Source: Acidobacteriaceae bacterium
GTDB taxonomy: Bacteria; Acidobacteriota; Terriglobia; Terriglobales; Acidobacteriaceae
Direction: 5' to 3'
NCBI GenBank assembly: GCA_003134655.1
Contig: PLBY01000107.1
Coordinates: forward strand, 233,603-284,112
DNA length: 50,510 bases
Positions 23,636 through 32,301 of the stretch are shown piece by piece (within the stretch, counting starts at the first letter, position 1; each line of letters opens with the position of its first letter). The translations under genes and the position numbers were made by a program. Below the pieces are notes generated by a model. It made no database searches and was not told the origin of the DNA. It saw only the letters and a list, made by a program, of their open reading frames with translations.

Positions 23636-25603
23636 ATGACCATGTTCTGCCGCGTTCGTACCCTGGGTTGTCTCACCGTGTTTCTTGCCAGCTCACTGTT
23701 CTTGGGATCTTCGGTGGCGCAGACGGCTCCATCTACTGATTCTTTGCCGAACGAAACTCCGGCCAAACTCGAACCGGTGACGGAGAGTTTCGACTACATC
23801 AAGCGGGATGTGATGATCCCAATGCGCGACGGGGTGAAGTTGCACACCGTCATTGTGATTCCCAAAGGGGCGAAGAACGCGCCTGTCCTGCTGACGCGGA
23901 CACCTTATAACGCCAGCGCACAGCTAAGTCACGCGCAGAGTTCCCATCTCGGGCCCATCCTGAACGGCTACGACAATGCGGTGGAAGTGATTGTCGGAGG
24001 CGGCTACATCCGCGTGGTGCAGGACGTGCGCGGGAAATACGGTTCGGAGGGCGACTACGTGATGACGCGGCCGCTGCATGGACCGCTGAATCCGACGGCG
24101 GTCGATCATGGGACCGACACCTATGACACGATCGACTGGCTGGTGAAGAACCTGCCGGAGAGCAATGGGAAGGTGGGCATCCTCGGAATTTCGTATGACG
24201 GATTTCTGCCGCTGATGGCGCTGGTGAATCCGCATCCCGCGCTGAAAGTGTCGGTGCCGATGAATCCTATGGTCGATGGCTGGATGGGCGATGACTGGTT
24301 CCACAACGGTGCGTTTCGCGAACAGAACATACCGTACATCTACGAGCAGGAGGCGACGCGCGACAACAGTGTGCAATGGTGGACCGATCATTTCGACGAC
24401 TACGACGTATATATGGAGGCGGGATCGGCGGGCGAACTGGGGCGGCGTCACGGGCTGGAGCAGGTCGGGTTCTGGCGCAAACTGCTGGAGCATCCCAGCT
24501 ACGATGCGTGGTGGCAGCAGCAGGCCATGGACAAAATTCTGGCGGCGCAACCGTTGAAGGTGCCCGTGATGCTGGTCGACAGCTTGTGGGATCAGGAAGA
24601 CATTTACGGGGCGACGGCGGTTTACAAAGCGATCAAGCCGAAGGATACGAATAATGACAGAGTATTTCTCGTGATGGGGCCTTGGCATCACGGGCAGGAA
24701 ATTGGCGATGGCAGCACGCTGGGGGCGCTGAAATTCAATAGCGATACCGGCCTTTATTTCCGCGAGAACATTCTGCGGCCGTTTCTCGATCAGTATTTGA
24801 AGGACGGCGCGCCGAAGGCGGATGTGGCTCCAGTGACAGCGTTTGAGACGGGGACGAATACGTGGCGGCGGTTGCCATCGTGGCCCGCGGGATGTGCCAG
24901 CGGGTGCGCGATCCGTCCGACGCGGCTTTACCTGGAAGCGGGGCTGAAGGCGGGCTTCGAGGCTCCCAAGAGTGGGGACGCGGCGTTTGAGGAATATGTT
25001 TCTGATCCGGCTAAGCCGGTGCCTTATCGCGCGCGCCCGAGTCAGCCGGTGGGATACGGCGGACGGTTCACGTGGCCGCAGTGGCTGGTGGACGATCAGC
25101 GGGAAGCTTCGGGGAGACCGGATGTGCTGGCGTTTACCTCCGATGTATTGAAGGAACCGCTGAAGATCAGTGGGCAGCCCGTGGTGAATCTGGTGGCATC
25201 TACCAGTGGGACCGATTCGGATTGGGTGGTGAAGGTGATTGATGTGTATCCGGATGAAGTGGCGACGCAGGAAGAAATGGGAGGGTATCAGTTGATGGTG
25301 TCGGCGGATATTTTCCGCGGGCGCTATCGCGAGAGCCTGGAGACGGCGAAGGCGATCGCGCCGGACAAGCCGCTGGTCTACAAGTGGACTCTGCCGACGG
25401 CGAATCACGTGTTCTTGCCGGGGCACAGAATTATGGTGCAGGTGCAGTCGAGCTGGTTCCCGCTGTACGACCGCAATCCGCAGACGTTTGTGCCGAATAT
25501 TTTCTGGGCCAAGCCCGGGGATTATAAGAAGGCAACGCAGCGGGTGTTCCATTCATCCGATCAGGCAAGTTTTATTGAATTGCCGATGGTCGAGACGCGG
25601 TGA
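23636..25603 (+). CDS. Secreted CocE/NonD-family hydrolase (peptidase S15 type)
   Basis: About 655 residues from the ATG at 23636, with AAGGAAA upstream. A signal peptide ends near SVAQ. The alpha/beta-hydrolase domain (S15 family) has the nucleophile Ser186 in GISYDG, an acid in VDSLWDQEDIYG and the His in VMGPWHHGQEIG. It is followed by the C-terminal jelly-roll domain (KVIDVYPDE; MVQVQSSWFPLYDRNPQTFV). Family members cleave esters, amides or N-terminal peptides. The actual substrate is unknown. It overlaps or abuts the next gene, probably as an operon. Confidence 0.9.
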   Translation: MTMFCRVRTLGCLTVFLASSLFLGSSVAQTAPSTDSLPNETPAKLEPVTESFDYIKRDVMIPMRDGVKLHTVIVIPKGAKNAPVLLTRTPYNASAQLSHAQSSHLGPILNGYDNAVEVIVGGGYIRVVQDVRGKYGSEGDYVMTRPLHGPLNPTAVDHGTDTYDTIDWLVKNLPESNGKVGILGISYDGFLPLMALVNPHPALKVSVPMNPMVDGWMGDDWFHNGAFREQNIPYIYEQEATRDNSVQWWTDHFDDYDVYMEAGSAGELGRRHGLEQVGFWRKLLEHPSYDAWWQQQAMDKILAAQPLKVPVMLVDSLWDQEDIYGATAVYKAIKPKDTNNDRVFLVMGPWHHGQEIGDGSTLGALKFNSDTGLYFRENILRPFLDQYLKDGAPKADVAPVTAFETGTNTWRRLPSWPAGCASGCAIRPTRLYLEAGLKAGFEAPKSGDAAFEEYVSDPAKPVPYRARPSQPVGYGGRFTWPQWLVDDQREASGRPDVLAFTSDVLKEPLKISGQPVVNLVASTSGTDSDWVVKVIDVYPDEVATQEEMGGYQLMVSADIFRGRYRESLETAKAIAPDKPLVYKWTLPTANHVFLPGHRIMVQVQSSWFPLYDRNPQTFVPNIFWAKPGDYKKATQRVFHSSDQASFIELPMVETR

Positions 25604-25620
25604 GGAAATCAGAGCTGTTC

Positions 25621-26883
25621 ATGAAATTCGCATCGCAGTTGGCGTGTGCACTCTTGTTGCTCATCTCGGCCTCGATGGGGCAGGAGAAGCGGTTGTGGCT
25701 GCTGCGCGCGCCGGGCGAGATGGCCGAATACGATCCTGCGACATTTGCCGCGAAGCAGATGGTCAAGGTCCCGTCCGAGGCCGTGCAGTCGCCGGAGAAC
25801 ATTTCGGTGAACCGGCTGGGGCAAATTCTGTTTGAGATGCCTGTATCGCTGCCGCTTTCAGAGGACGACGCCAAGTCCGCACACAAAATCTGGTTTTGGA
25901 ACGGGCACAGCGCGACGACGATCGATCAGGGGTTGAAGAGGGACGTGACCGCCGCGGGATCGAATCATGCGGTCACGGAGTCGTCTCCGGTGGCGTATCT
26001 TTCGGGGGACGGCGCACATCTGTTCTGGTTTGCCAATGAAGCGCGGCGGCTGCAACGCGAGGGAGTGGACCTCTCCACCACTACGGCCTGGCAAGGGTGG
26101 CAGACCGATCTGAGCGGTGCGGGGCGTCAGGATCAGGCGATGTCGAAGTTTCCCGACTGCCGCTGTGCGACCGGGACGTGTGAGGAGAGTTGTCCCTACG
26201 GCGTGGTCTGGACGCCGGAGAGCGGCGTGGAGAAATTGTTCCTGATGACGCAACTCGTCGCGGGCCAGACTGAAGCGGTATACAAGGCGACCACTCGGTA
26301 TCAGGAAGAAGGCGGCAAGTGGACGGGCACGCCGTTGGCCGAGCCTTTGCAGCGTGTGCTGGACGCAGCGTCTGACGGGACCGTTATTGTGGAAGCCATT
26401 CCGGATAAGGGCTGCTGCGGCTGGTCAAACGTGAGCAACGATCAGACGCTGGTGCTGGTAAACGGCAAGACGCGGACGGTCTTTGACGAACTGGAGACCT
26501 ATAAGAATGCTGACTACGATGTGAGCTTCTACACTTCGAACGCGAAGCTGTCGCCGGAGTTGGGATCTGTGGCGATGACCATTGTTTCGACTGGGCAGGT
26601 CAACAAAGCGATTCAGCTGACAGAATCGGGCGAGGCGAATCCTGAGGAGTTGCTGCGGATTCGCAAGGGCCTGACGGATCTGCCGGCGGTTCAGGTGATG
26701 AGCATGCAGGAGGCTCCGGGCAAGGTTACGTTTCTGCCTCATGCGACGCTGGTGGGGTGGATCAGCGAGAAGGAGATTCTGATCGTCGAAGATCACGTGC
26801 TCGTGGCGTACAACGTGGGGACGGGAGCGCGGCGGAAATCGAGCGTGCGGGTGGAGGATGCGGGGAAGGTGTTTCTGAGGTGA
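25621..26883 (+). CDS. Exported protein of unknown function
   Basis: About 420 residues from the ATG at 25621, which gives a clean signal peptide (MKFASQLACALLLLISASMG). A GTG at 25600 overlapping the previous stop (GTGA) is an alternative, coupled start. The body has a beta-propeller-like rhythm (EYDPATFAAKQMVKVPSE; TLVLVNGKTRTVFDELETYK) and a Cys-rich insert near residues 175-200 (DCRCATGTCEESCPYG), plus a GCCGW. The Cys cluster suggests disulfides or a metal. No family recognised. Co-transcribed with the S15-type hydrolase. Ends 12 bp from the convergent WD40 gene. Confidence 0.7.
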   Translation: MKFASQLACALLLLISASMGQEKRLWLLRAPGEMAEYDPATFAAKQMVKVPSEAVQSPENISVNRLGQILFEMPVSLPLSEDDAKSAHKIWFWNGHSATTIDQGLKRDVTAAGSNHAVTESSPVAYLSGDGAHLFWFANEARRLQREGVDLSTTTAWQGWQTDLSGAGRQDQAMSKFPDCRCATGTCEESCPYGVVWTPESGVEKLFLMTQLVAGQTEAVYKATTRYQEEGGKWTGTPLAEPLQRVLDAASDGTVIVEAIPDKGCCGWSNVSNDQTLVLVNGKTRTVFDELETYKNADYDVSFYTSNAKLSPELGSVAMTIVSTGQVNKAIQLTESGEANPEELLRIRKGLTDLPAVQVMSMQEAPGKVTFLPHATLVGWISEKEILIVEDHVLVAYNVGTGARRKSSVRVEDAGKVFLR

Positions 26884-26895
26884 ATCCGCTGCGTT

Positions 26896-28125
26896 CTAAA
26901 TGACCGTCGGCCAAAGATGTAATTCTCCATGTTCTCCCCCGGCTAAAACGAAGCGACCGTCGGGAGAGAATGCTAGCGCGGTAACGGGAAACTTGTGACT
27001 CCAACGAGCTAACTCCTGCCCGGTGTCTTGGCTATAGAGCCGGGTGAAACAGTTCTCGTATGGCGAGCCCATATCCATGCGCCCGCCGGTGCCCAAAGCA
27101 ATGTGCTGTCCGTCGGGCGAGAACGCTGCGCAATGCGTAAAGTCGATCTCGTTTCCTCCGACTCGACCTACCTTCTCGCCAGAGGAGGTATCCCACAGAA
27201 TTACGCCCTTTCCCGCCGACAGGAGCCGTTTGCCATCTGGCGAGAATGCGAGAGCGTTGACCCAACTTTGATGGGCAAATAGATCCAACTCTCGGCCCGA
27301 GCTTGTCTCCCAAAAGCGAATGGTTTGATATTCAAGAGCTGACGATTGCTCGTGATGCGTTACGGAGACCGAGACCAGTCTTGCGGGGTTGAGCTTCTCT
27401 GCGAGGGTCTTCAGGGATTGCGCGACGTCCTTTCGCAGAGAGCCACCGTTTGCGTACTCCGCAAGCAGCTCTTTCGTCAGAGCACTTTTGCCGGCCGGCA
27501 GCGGTGCATCTTTTTTGTGGAAGCTCGTTTTGATCGTGACTGAGCCTGCAACCGAGCCGTCGGCTCGCATGCCGTTGCTTCCGGCGGCCACATATTTTCC
27601 GTCCGGAGAAAACGCGATCGTGTTGGCCTCCGATGTGTGATGCCCGAATCTGCGCACTTCTCGGCGAGTGCGTAGATCCCAAAGCCGAAGGCACGAGCCG
27701 TCTGCTACAGGAGCTGCTTTCGCCTGGTTCGCGCTGCCACTCAATAAGAACCTTCCGTCGGGAGAAAAGGCCAACGCACGAACAAAGAAAAGATCTTCCC
27801 CGAACTTGGCAATTTCTTCTCCACGGTCATTCCACAATCGAATTGCGTTATCGTGTTTCCACTGCCTGCCCTTCACGGCTCCCCCGCCGCCAGTCGCAAT
27901 CGTTCGGCCATCGTTCGAAAACGCGACGCTGAAGATTGCGACTTCGTGACCGCGAAGGAGCCGATCGCGCTCGCCCGACGGTAAATGCCAGACGATGGCG
28001 TCGCGATCAAAGAATTGTGAATTGTTTGCGCCGGATACAGCCTTTGATCCGTCCGGAGATATCGCAAGGCCAGCGATCGTACCGTGGTGGCCGCTGAATC
28101 GAGATTTGTTGAAGAGGTCGAACAA
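26896..28125 (-). CDS. WD40-repeat protein
   Basis: 409 residues, probably from a TTG at 28125. It has about seven WD-like blades, each with a phrase such as LAISPDGSKAVSG, VAFSNDGRTIATGG, LAFSPDGRFLLSGS and LAFSPDGKRLLSAG. An insert of ~60 residues rich in Lys and Leu (about 195-260) sits in the middle. It would form a beta-propeller scaffold. No signal peptide or enzymatic domain is present and no partner is evident from the neighbours. Confidence 0.82.
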   Translation of the reverse strand: MFDLFNKSRFSGHHGTIAGLAISPDGSKAVSGANNSQFFDRDAIVWHLPSGERDRLLRGHEVAIFSVAFSNDGRTIATGGGGAVKGRQWKHDNAIRLWNDRGEEIAKFGEDLFFVRALAFSPDGRFLLSGSANQAKAAPVADGSCLRLWDLRTRREVRRFGHHTSEANTIAFSPDGKYVAAGSNGMRADGSVAGSVTIKTSFHKKDAPLPAGKSALTKELLAEYANGGSLRKDVAQSLKTLAEKLNPARLVSVSVTHHEQSSALEYQTIRFWETSSGRELDLFAHQSWVNALAFSPDGKRLLSAGKGVILWDTSSGEKVGRVGGNEIDFTHCAAFSPDGQHIALGTGGRMDMGSPYENCFTRLYSQDTGQELARWSHKFPVTALAFSPDGRFVLAGGEHGELHLWPTVI

Positions 28126-28188
28126 AGTGCCCCCGGGAATAGGACATCTTAGCCAAACAGAGCTTTAGGAGGCTAATCGTACTAATTA

Positions 28189-29631
28189 TTACTGAGGAGG
28201 CATGCTAACTGTGCGGTCTCTCTTCCTCTGACCAGCACGATAAATCATCCATCCGAGAATGTTCGATCCCACCACGACTCCCGCGATCTTGAGCGAATAA
28301 CGCCCTGAACTCTCGACGTCGATGACAGGAAAGATTGACAACACAACGAACAGCAGAGTGACTAGCAGACCCGATGCTGCCGCAATGCGCACCCAGAGCG
28401 GCGGACGCAGGCCGCGCGTCTTCGGCGAAAACACGGGGATCGCGAAGAGCGCCAGGTAGGCGATGCCGTAGAAGGTGAAGCTCCAGGTGAGCAGGAGTTC
28501 GTAGGATTCCTGCTGACCGACGCCGATCAGAGCGGCCAGGGCAACAATCAGAGTGGCGGCTCCCAGGAACAAGACGGAGTTGATCGGCGTTTTGTAGCGA
28601 GGATGTAGGCGCGAGAACCATTCGGGCAGAAGATGGTCCCAGCCCGCAACCATCGGCAGCCGGGTGCTCACGGTGAAGAAGACGCAGAAGGTCGCCAAAT
28701 AATAGATCAGGAGAAACACCACGGCCGGAGGCAGAGCGATGTGCGTGAGTCCAAAGGCTTCGAGCCCACGGCTCAACGCCTGAGGAATGGGTGCGACCAC
28801 GTCCTCGGCCGACGGCGGGACGAAGGCCAAAATGGCGCTGGTAGCCAGGATGTAAATCAAGGCGATGATGGGGCCAGTCAGCATCACCGAACGTGGCAGA
28901 TGGCGTTGGGGATCGCGGCATTCGCCCGCAAAAACCGCGACGTACTCGAAGCCCGTAAGAGCGCCGAAGGTCATTTTGCTGAAGACACTCACTCCGAACA
29001 AGGTTAAGGGTGGGGCAACTAGACGAAAGGGATGGTATTCCGCCAGCGTTCCGTGCCAGCGGTTTAGAAATGGCAGCGCGATGAGCAGGGCGATGGTGAT
29101 GAGGAAAACGGCGCTGCCCAGGTTGTTGATCCACTTGCCGATGCCGAGACCGAGGCCAGCAATGCACATGGTGGTGGCGATGACGGCGAATGAGGCGGCG
29201 ACGATCATCCATTTGCTGGAGGCGATCCAGGCGGCGCCGGGAATTACATAAGATGCGAACGAGACGGTGAGCAGTCCTCCCAGACCGACGTACAGGATCA
29301 CGTAGAGCCAAAGATTCCAGGCGACGAGAAATCCGATCTGGTCGTTGAAAGCGATTCGCGCCCACTCGTAGAGTCCGCCTTCGACTGGGAGCAGGCGGCT
29401 CATGTGGATCACGACCAGTGCTTGGGGCACAAAGAAAAATGCGATGGCGCAGAGCCAGTACACGACGTGAGAGGAGCCCGCTTTGACCGCCGTGCCGATG
29501 TAATCGGCCACGATGATGATCAGGAGTTGGGCGAGGACCAGATCGAAGAGCCCGAGTTCTTTGCGCAGGGCGGCACTGTGGGCTTGGACGGCCGCTGCCG
29601 GTTTCAGGGACGGATTGTCGGAGGTGGCCAC
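28189..29631 (-). CDS. APC-family amino acid/polyamine permease
   Basis: About 480 residues with twelve predicted membrane helices, beginning ALRKELGLFDLVLAQLLIII. The family's early TM1-TM3 pattern is seen in LLPVEGGLYEWARIAFNDQI and FKMTFGALTGFEYVAVFAGE-like SKMTFGALTGFEYVAVFAG. The start is uncertain. A GTG at 29631 (VATSDNPSLKP) is chosen because the longer frame to 29700 would translate a dispersed palindrome. The transported substrate is unknown. A 494-codon open frame in another frame on the same strand is a shadow. Confidence 0.83.
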   Translation of the reverse strand: MATSDNPSLKPAAAVQAHSAALRKELGLFDLVLAQLLIIIVADYIGTAVKAGSSHVVYWLCAIAFFFVPQALVVIHMSRLLPVEGGLYEWARIAFNDQIGFLVAWNLWLYVILYVGLGGLLTVSFASYVIPGAAWIASSKWMIVAASFAVIATTMCIAGLGLGIGKWINNLGSAVFLITIALLIALPFLNRWHGTLAEYHPFRLVAPPLTLFGVSVFSKMTFGALTGFEYVAVFAGECRDPQRHLPRSVMLTGPIIALIYILATSAILAFVPPSAEDVVAPIPQALSRGLEAFGLTHIALPPAVVFLLIYYLATFCVFFTVSTRLPMVAGWDHLLPEWFSRLHPRYKTPINSVLFLGAATLIVALAALIGVGQQESYELLLTWSFTFYGIAYLALFAIPVFSPKTRGLRPPLWVRIAAASGLLVTLLFVVLSIFPVIDVESSGRYSLKIAGVVVGSNILGWMIYRAGQRKRDRTVSMPPQ

Positions 29632-29661
29632 GTAGCGGGTTTGGACTTTCGAAGTCAAAAT

Positions 29662-29697
29662 CCCCACCCTGTCGCGAAACGCGCGACAAGGGTGGGG
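29662..29697. repeat. CCCCA...TGGGG palindrome
   Basis: Arms CCCCACCCTGTCGCG (29662-29676) and CGCGACAAGGGTGGGG (29682-29697) pair with a one-base bulge, flanked by AAAAT and CACC. Same family as the element at 8676. It lies between the hydrolase and permease genes. Confidence 0.75.
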
Positions 29698-29706
29698 CAC
29701 CCTCGG

Positions 29707-31296
29707 TTACTTCTTTGCTGCTTGCACAGCCGGCTTCAGCAGCAGGTCTTGATAGTCGAAGCTGAAATCCGCCAGCGGCGAGACTGCGGCCATTCTCGCG
29801 CTGTCGATCGAGCCGTCGGGGTTCAGTGAAAATGTGACGAAGGCATCTTCAATCGTGCGCACGCGCCAGTGGGCTTTGAATGTGTCGTGCTGCCAGTGTT
29901 GCAGGTCGCCGATCATGGTGGGGGTGTGATCGAAGGTGATCACCAAGCCGCCATTTTCCGTGCGGATCGTGATTGGTCCGTACCACGCGTCGTTATAGAC
30001 GCCGGCATATTTTTCGACGGGCAGGGAAGGCTTGGAATTAGCGTCGCGCGACTCCTCGGCTTTCTTCATCGTCTCGGCGGCGTCTTTTTCTTCTGTGTCT
30101 TTTAGAGTCTTGTAGGCTGAGATCCAGTCGGTGGGCGGCAGATGAAAGTAGTGATCCAGCACGTGATAGAGGACGGAATCGAAGGCGCCACCTTCTTCGG
30201 CATTTGTGAGCACGACGACGCCGAGATTTTCTTCGGGCACGAGCATGACGCGCGACACGAAGCCGCCGACTCCTCCCGTGTGTCCGACAAGCTTGCGGCC
30301 GTGATAATCGCGTAGTCCCCAGCCCAGCGCGTAGTCAGCGAAGTTGGCTTTCAGACCTGCCAATGGCGGTGGAGGGTCGCCGATCGGAAGAATGGTATGG
30401 GCGGACCACATTTCTTTTGATCGTTGTTCGGTAAAGAGGCGGCCTTCGCGGTCGACAAACTTCCCGCGGTTCAATTGCAGTTGCACCCACTTCGCCATGT
30501 CCGCGGCGCAGGAGTTGATGGCGCCTGCAGGGCCAGCGTTGTCGAGTTCTCCGAAGGGAATCACTTGCAGCTTGCCGTCGACGTTGGAATGCGGAAAAGC
30601 GTAGTCGTCGCCGGGCCTGAAGGCAGCGTTGCTGACGTTGGAGTGATTCATGCCGAGTGGAGCAAAGATGTGCTGGCGAATGTAGTCGTCCCACGAAGTG
30701 CCGGTAACGGCGGGGATGATCTGTCCTGCGGTCATATAAAGAAGGTTGTCGTAGGCGTAGTGGCTGCGAAAGCTGGAGGCGGGCTTCATGAAGCGCAGCT
30801 TGTAGATGACTTCTTCGCGCGTGTAGGTGGAGTGCGGCCAGAAGAGTAGGTCGCCTTCGCCGAGTCCCATGCCGCTGCGGTGAGTGAGCAGGTCGCGGAT
30901 GGTCATTTCGTGCGAGACGTAGGGGTCGTACATGACGAAGCCGGGTAGGCGCTGGTAGACGGGATCGTCCCATGAGAGCTTCCCGGCGTCGACCAAAGTG
31001 GCCAGGGCAGCGGTGGTGAATGCCTTGGTGTTGGAGCCGATACCGAACATGGTGAATTCGTCGACCGGCGTGGGATCGCCCAGTTTGCGGAAGCCGTAGC
31101 CTTTGGCGACGACAACCTTGCCGTCCTTCACGATGGCGACAGCTATGCCGGGAACGTCGAAGGTCTTCATCGACGAGGCGACGTAGGCGTCGAGGTCAGC
31201 GGGAGGGGCAGTTGGAGACTGGGCCAACGCCGAATCCACAACTGTCAGAACGATGAAGAAGAGGAGCGCGAACAGCTTTAAGCTGGTTCGTAGCAT
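29707..31296 (-). CDS. Secreted serine hydrolase, class C beta-lactamase fold
   Basis: 529 residues from the ATG at 31296, with GGAGAG upstream. The signal peptide ends at DSALAQ. The catalytic SxxK is Ser88-Lys91 (GIGSNTK), the YxN motif is the YDN of SHYAYDNLLY, and the KTG-equivalent is HTGG (KLVGHTGGVGGFVSRVM). A C-terminal lipocalin-like domain (~400-529; KYAGVYNDAWYGPITIRTEN) follows. This is typical of D-aminopeptidase/esterase-type members rather than true antibiotic-hydrolysing enzymes. Probably periplasmic; substrate unknown. Confidence 0.88.
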   Translation of the reverse strand: MLRTSLKLFALLFFIVLTVVDSALAQSPTAPPADLDAYVASSMKTFDVPGIAVAIVKDGKVVVAKGYGFRKLGDPTPVDEFTMFGIGSNTKAFTTAALATLVDAGKLSWDDPVYQRLPGFVMYDPYVSHEMTIRDLLTHRSGMGLGEGDLLFWPHSTYTREEVIYKLRFMKPASSFRSHYAYDNLLYMTAGQIIPAVTGTSWDDYIRQHIFAPLGMNHSNVSNAAFRPGDDYAFPHSNVDGKLQVIPFGELDNAGPAGAINSCAADMAKWVQLQLNRGKFVDREGRLFTEQRSKEMWSAHTILPIGDPPPPLAGLKANFADYALGWGLRDYHGRKLVGHTGGVGGFVSRVMLVPEENLGVVVLTNAEEGGAFDSVLYHVLDHYFHLPPTDWISAYKTLKDTEEKDAAETMKKAEESRDANSKPSLPVEKYAGVYNDAWYGPITIRTENGGLVITFDHTPTMIGDLQHWQHDTFKAHWRVRTIEDAFVTFSLNPDGSIDSARMAAVSPLADFSFDYQDLLLKPAVQAAKK

Positions 31297-31393
31297 GTGT
31301 CTCTCCGGACAATGATCACGTGCGAGAATTGCGACGCGGAGATTAGAACACAGAATCGGCACACGGCGGCTGTTTCTCGCCTGAAGGTCTGCT

Positions 31394-31422
31394 GTACAAA
31401 CGCATCGGCTTCGTATACAAAC
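31394..31422 (+). promoter_or_regulatory. Two TACAAAC direct repeats 21 bp apart, upstream of the heterocycle operon
   Basis: GTACAAAC at 31394-31401 and ATACAAAC at 31415-31422. The second includes the palindrome GTATAC within TTCGTATACAAA, close to the TTGTATACAA-type sites of GntR-family repressors. Spacing of two helical turns and placement just before the first gene suggest an operator. No regulator gene is adjacent. Confidence 0.45.
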
Positions 31423-31433
31423 TCTGAAAGCGT

Positions 31434-32300
31434 GTGTGGCGCGTGTTTCGGGGGCCCAATTCCTTGTATCTCAAGCCGAAAACACTGGACGAGGCGCTTT
31501 CTCTGCTGGCTTCTCCGGGCGGACAGATTCTGGCTGGAGGAACGGATTTTTATCCGGCGCTAGGCGAGCGGTTGCCGCAGGGACGAGTCGTCGACATTAC
31601 CGCGCTGGGTGAAATTCGCGGCATCTCCACCGAGAAGGAATGGATTCGGATCGGCGGGCTGACCACGTGGAGCGATGTGATTCGCGCTCCTTTGCCGCGC
31701 TGTTTTGATGCGCTCAAGGCGGCGGCGCGGGAAGTGGGGTCGGTACAGATTCAGAACCGGGGAACGGTGGCGGGGAACTTGTGCAACGCGTCTCCGGCGG
31801 CAGATGGTGTTCCGCCTTTGCTCGCGTTGGATGCGGAGGTGGAGTTGGCTTCCGCGGCGGGAACGCGGCGCATGCCGCTCGATCAGTTTCTCGCGGGGAA
31901 TCGGAAGACGTTGCGGCGTCCGGATGAGATTCTGGCGGCGGTGCTGGTTCCTCGGCGCATGGAGGATGCGGCTTCGGCGTTCTTGAAACTGGGGGCGCGG
32001 CGGTATCTGGTCATTTCCATTTCCATGGTGGCGGCAGTTGTGCAGTCTGACGAGACGGGCCGCGTGGCCGAGGCCCACATCGCTGTGGGATCGTGTTCCG
32101 CCACAGCACGGCGCTTGAAGGATTTGGAAAAGGATTTAGTCGGTCTGCCGTCGAAGACGGGAATTAGTGGAGCTGTGAGAGCGGAGCATCTGCAGGTTCT
32201 TTCCCCGATTGACGACATCCGCGCAACGGCCGATTACCGGCGCGATGCGTCCTTGACTCTGGTGCAGCGCGCGCTGGAAGCCTGCGTGGGGAGTCACTGA
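31434..32300 (+). CDS. Xanthine dehydrogenase-family FAD-binding subunit
   Basis: Medium subunit of a molybdenum hydroxylase, up to 288 residues. The FAD-binding domain has LAGGTDFYPALGERLPQG near residue 40, IRIGGLTTWSDV and SVQIQNRGTVAGNLCNASPA, followed by the CO-dehydrogenase flavoprotein C-terminal domain. The start is uncertain: GTG 31434, GTG 31443 or TTG 31464 (reading MYLKPKTLDEA) are all possible. It passes electrons from the Fe-S domains to an acceptor. One base separates its stop from the next ATG, so it is the first gene of a tight operon. Confidence 0.88.
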   Translation: MWRVFRGPNSLYLKPKTLDEALSLLASPGGQILAGGTDFYPALGERLPQGRVVDITALGEIRGISTEKEWIRIGGLTTWSDVIRAPLPRCFDALKAAAREVGSVQIQNRGTVAGNLCNASPAADGVPPLLALDAEVELASAAGTRRMPLDQFLAGNRKTLRRPDEILAAVLVPRRMEDAASAFLKLGARRYLVISISMVAAVVQSDETGRVAEAHIAVGSCSATARRLKDLEKDLVGLPSKTGISGAVRAEHLQVLSPIDDIRATADYRRDASLTLVQRALEACVGSH

Positions 32301-32301
32301 G

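Noticed and set aside
23924..25552. 542-codon open frame antisense to the S15-type hydrolase
   Set aside because: Arg/His-rich composition typical of antisense translation; the sense frame carries a full catalytic triad.
28205..29689. 494-codon frame on the same strand as the permease, offset by one base
   Set aside because: Extremely Arg/Ser/His-rich with no hydrophobic segments; the other frame gives a 12-helix permease.
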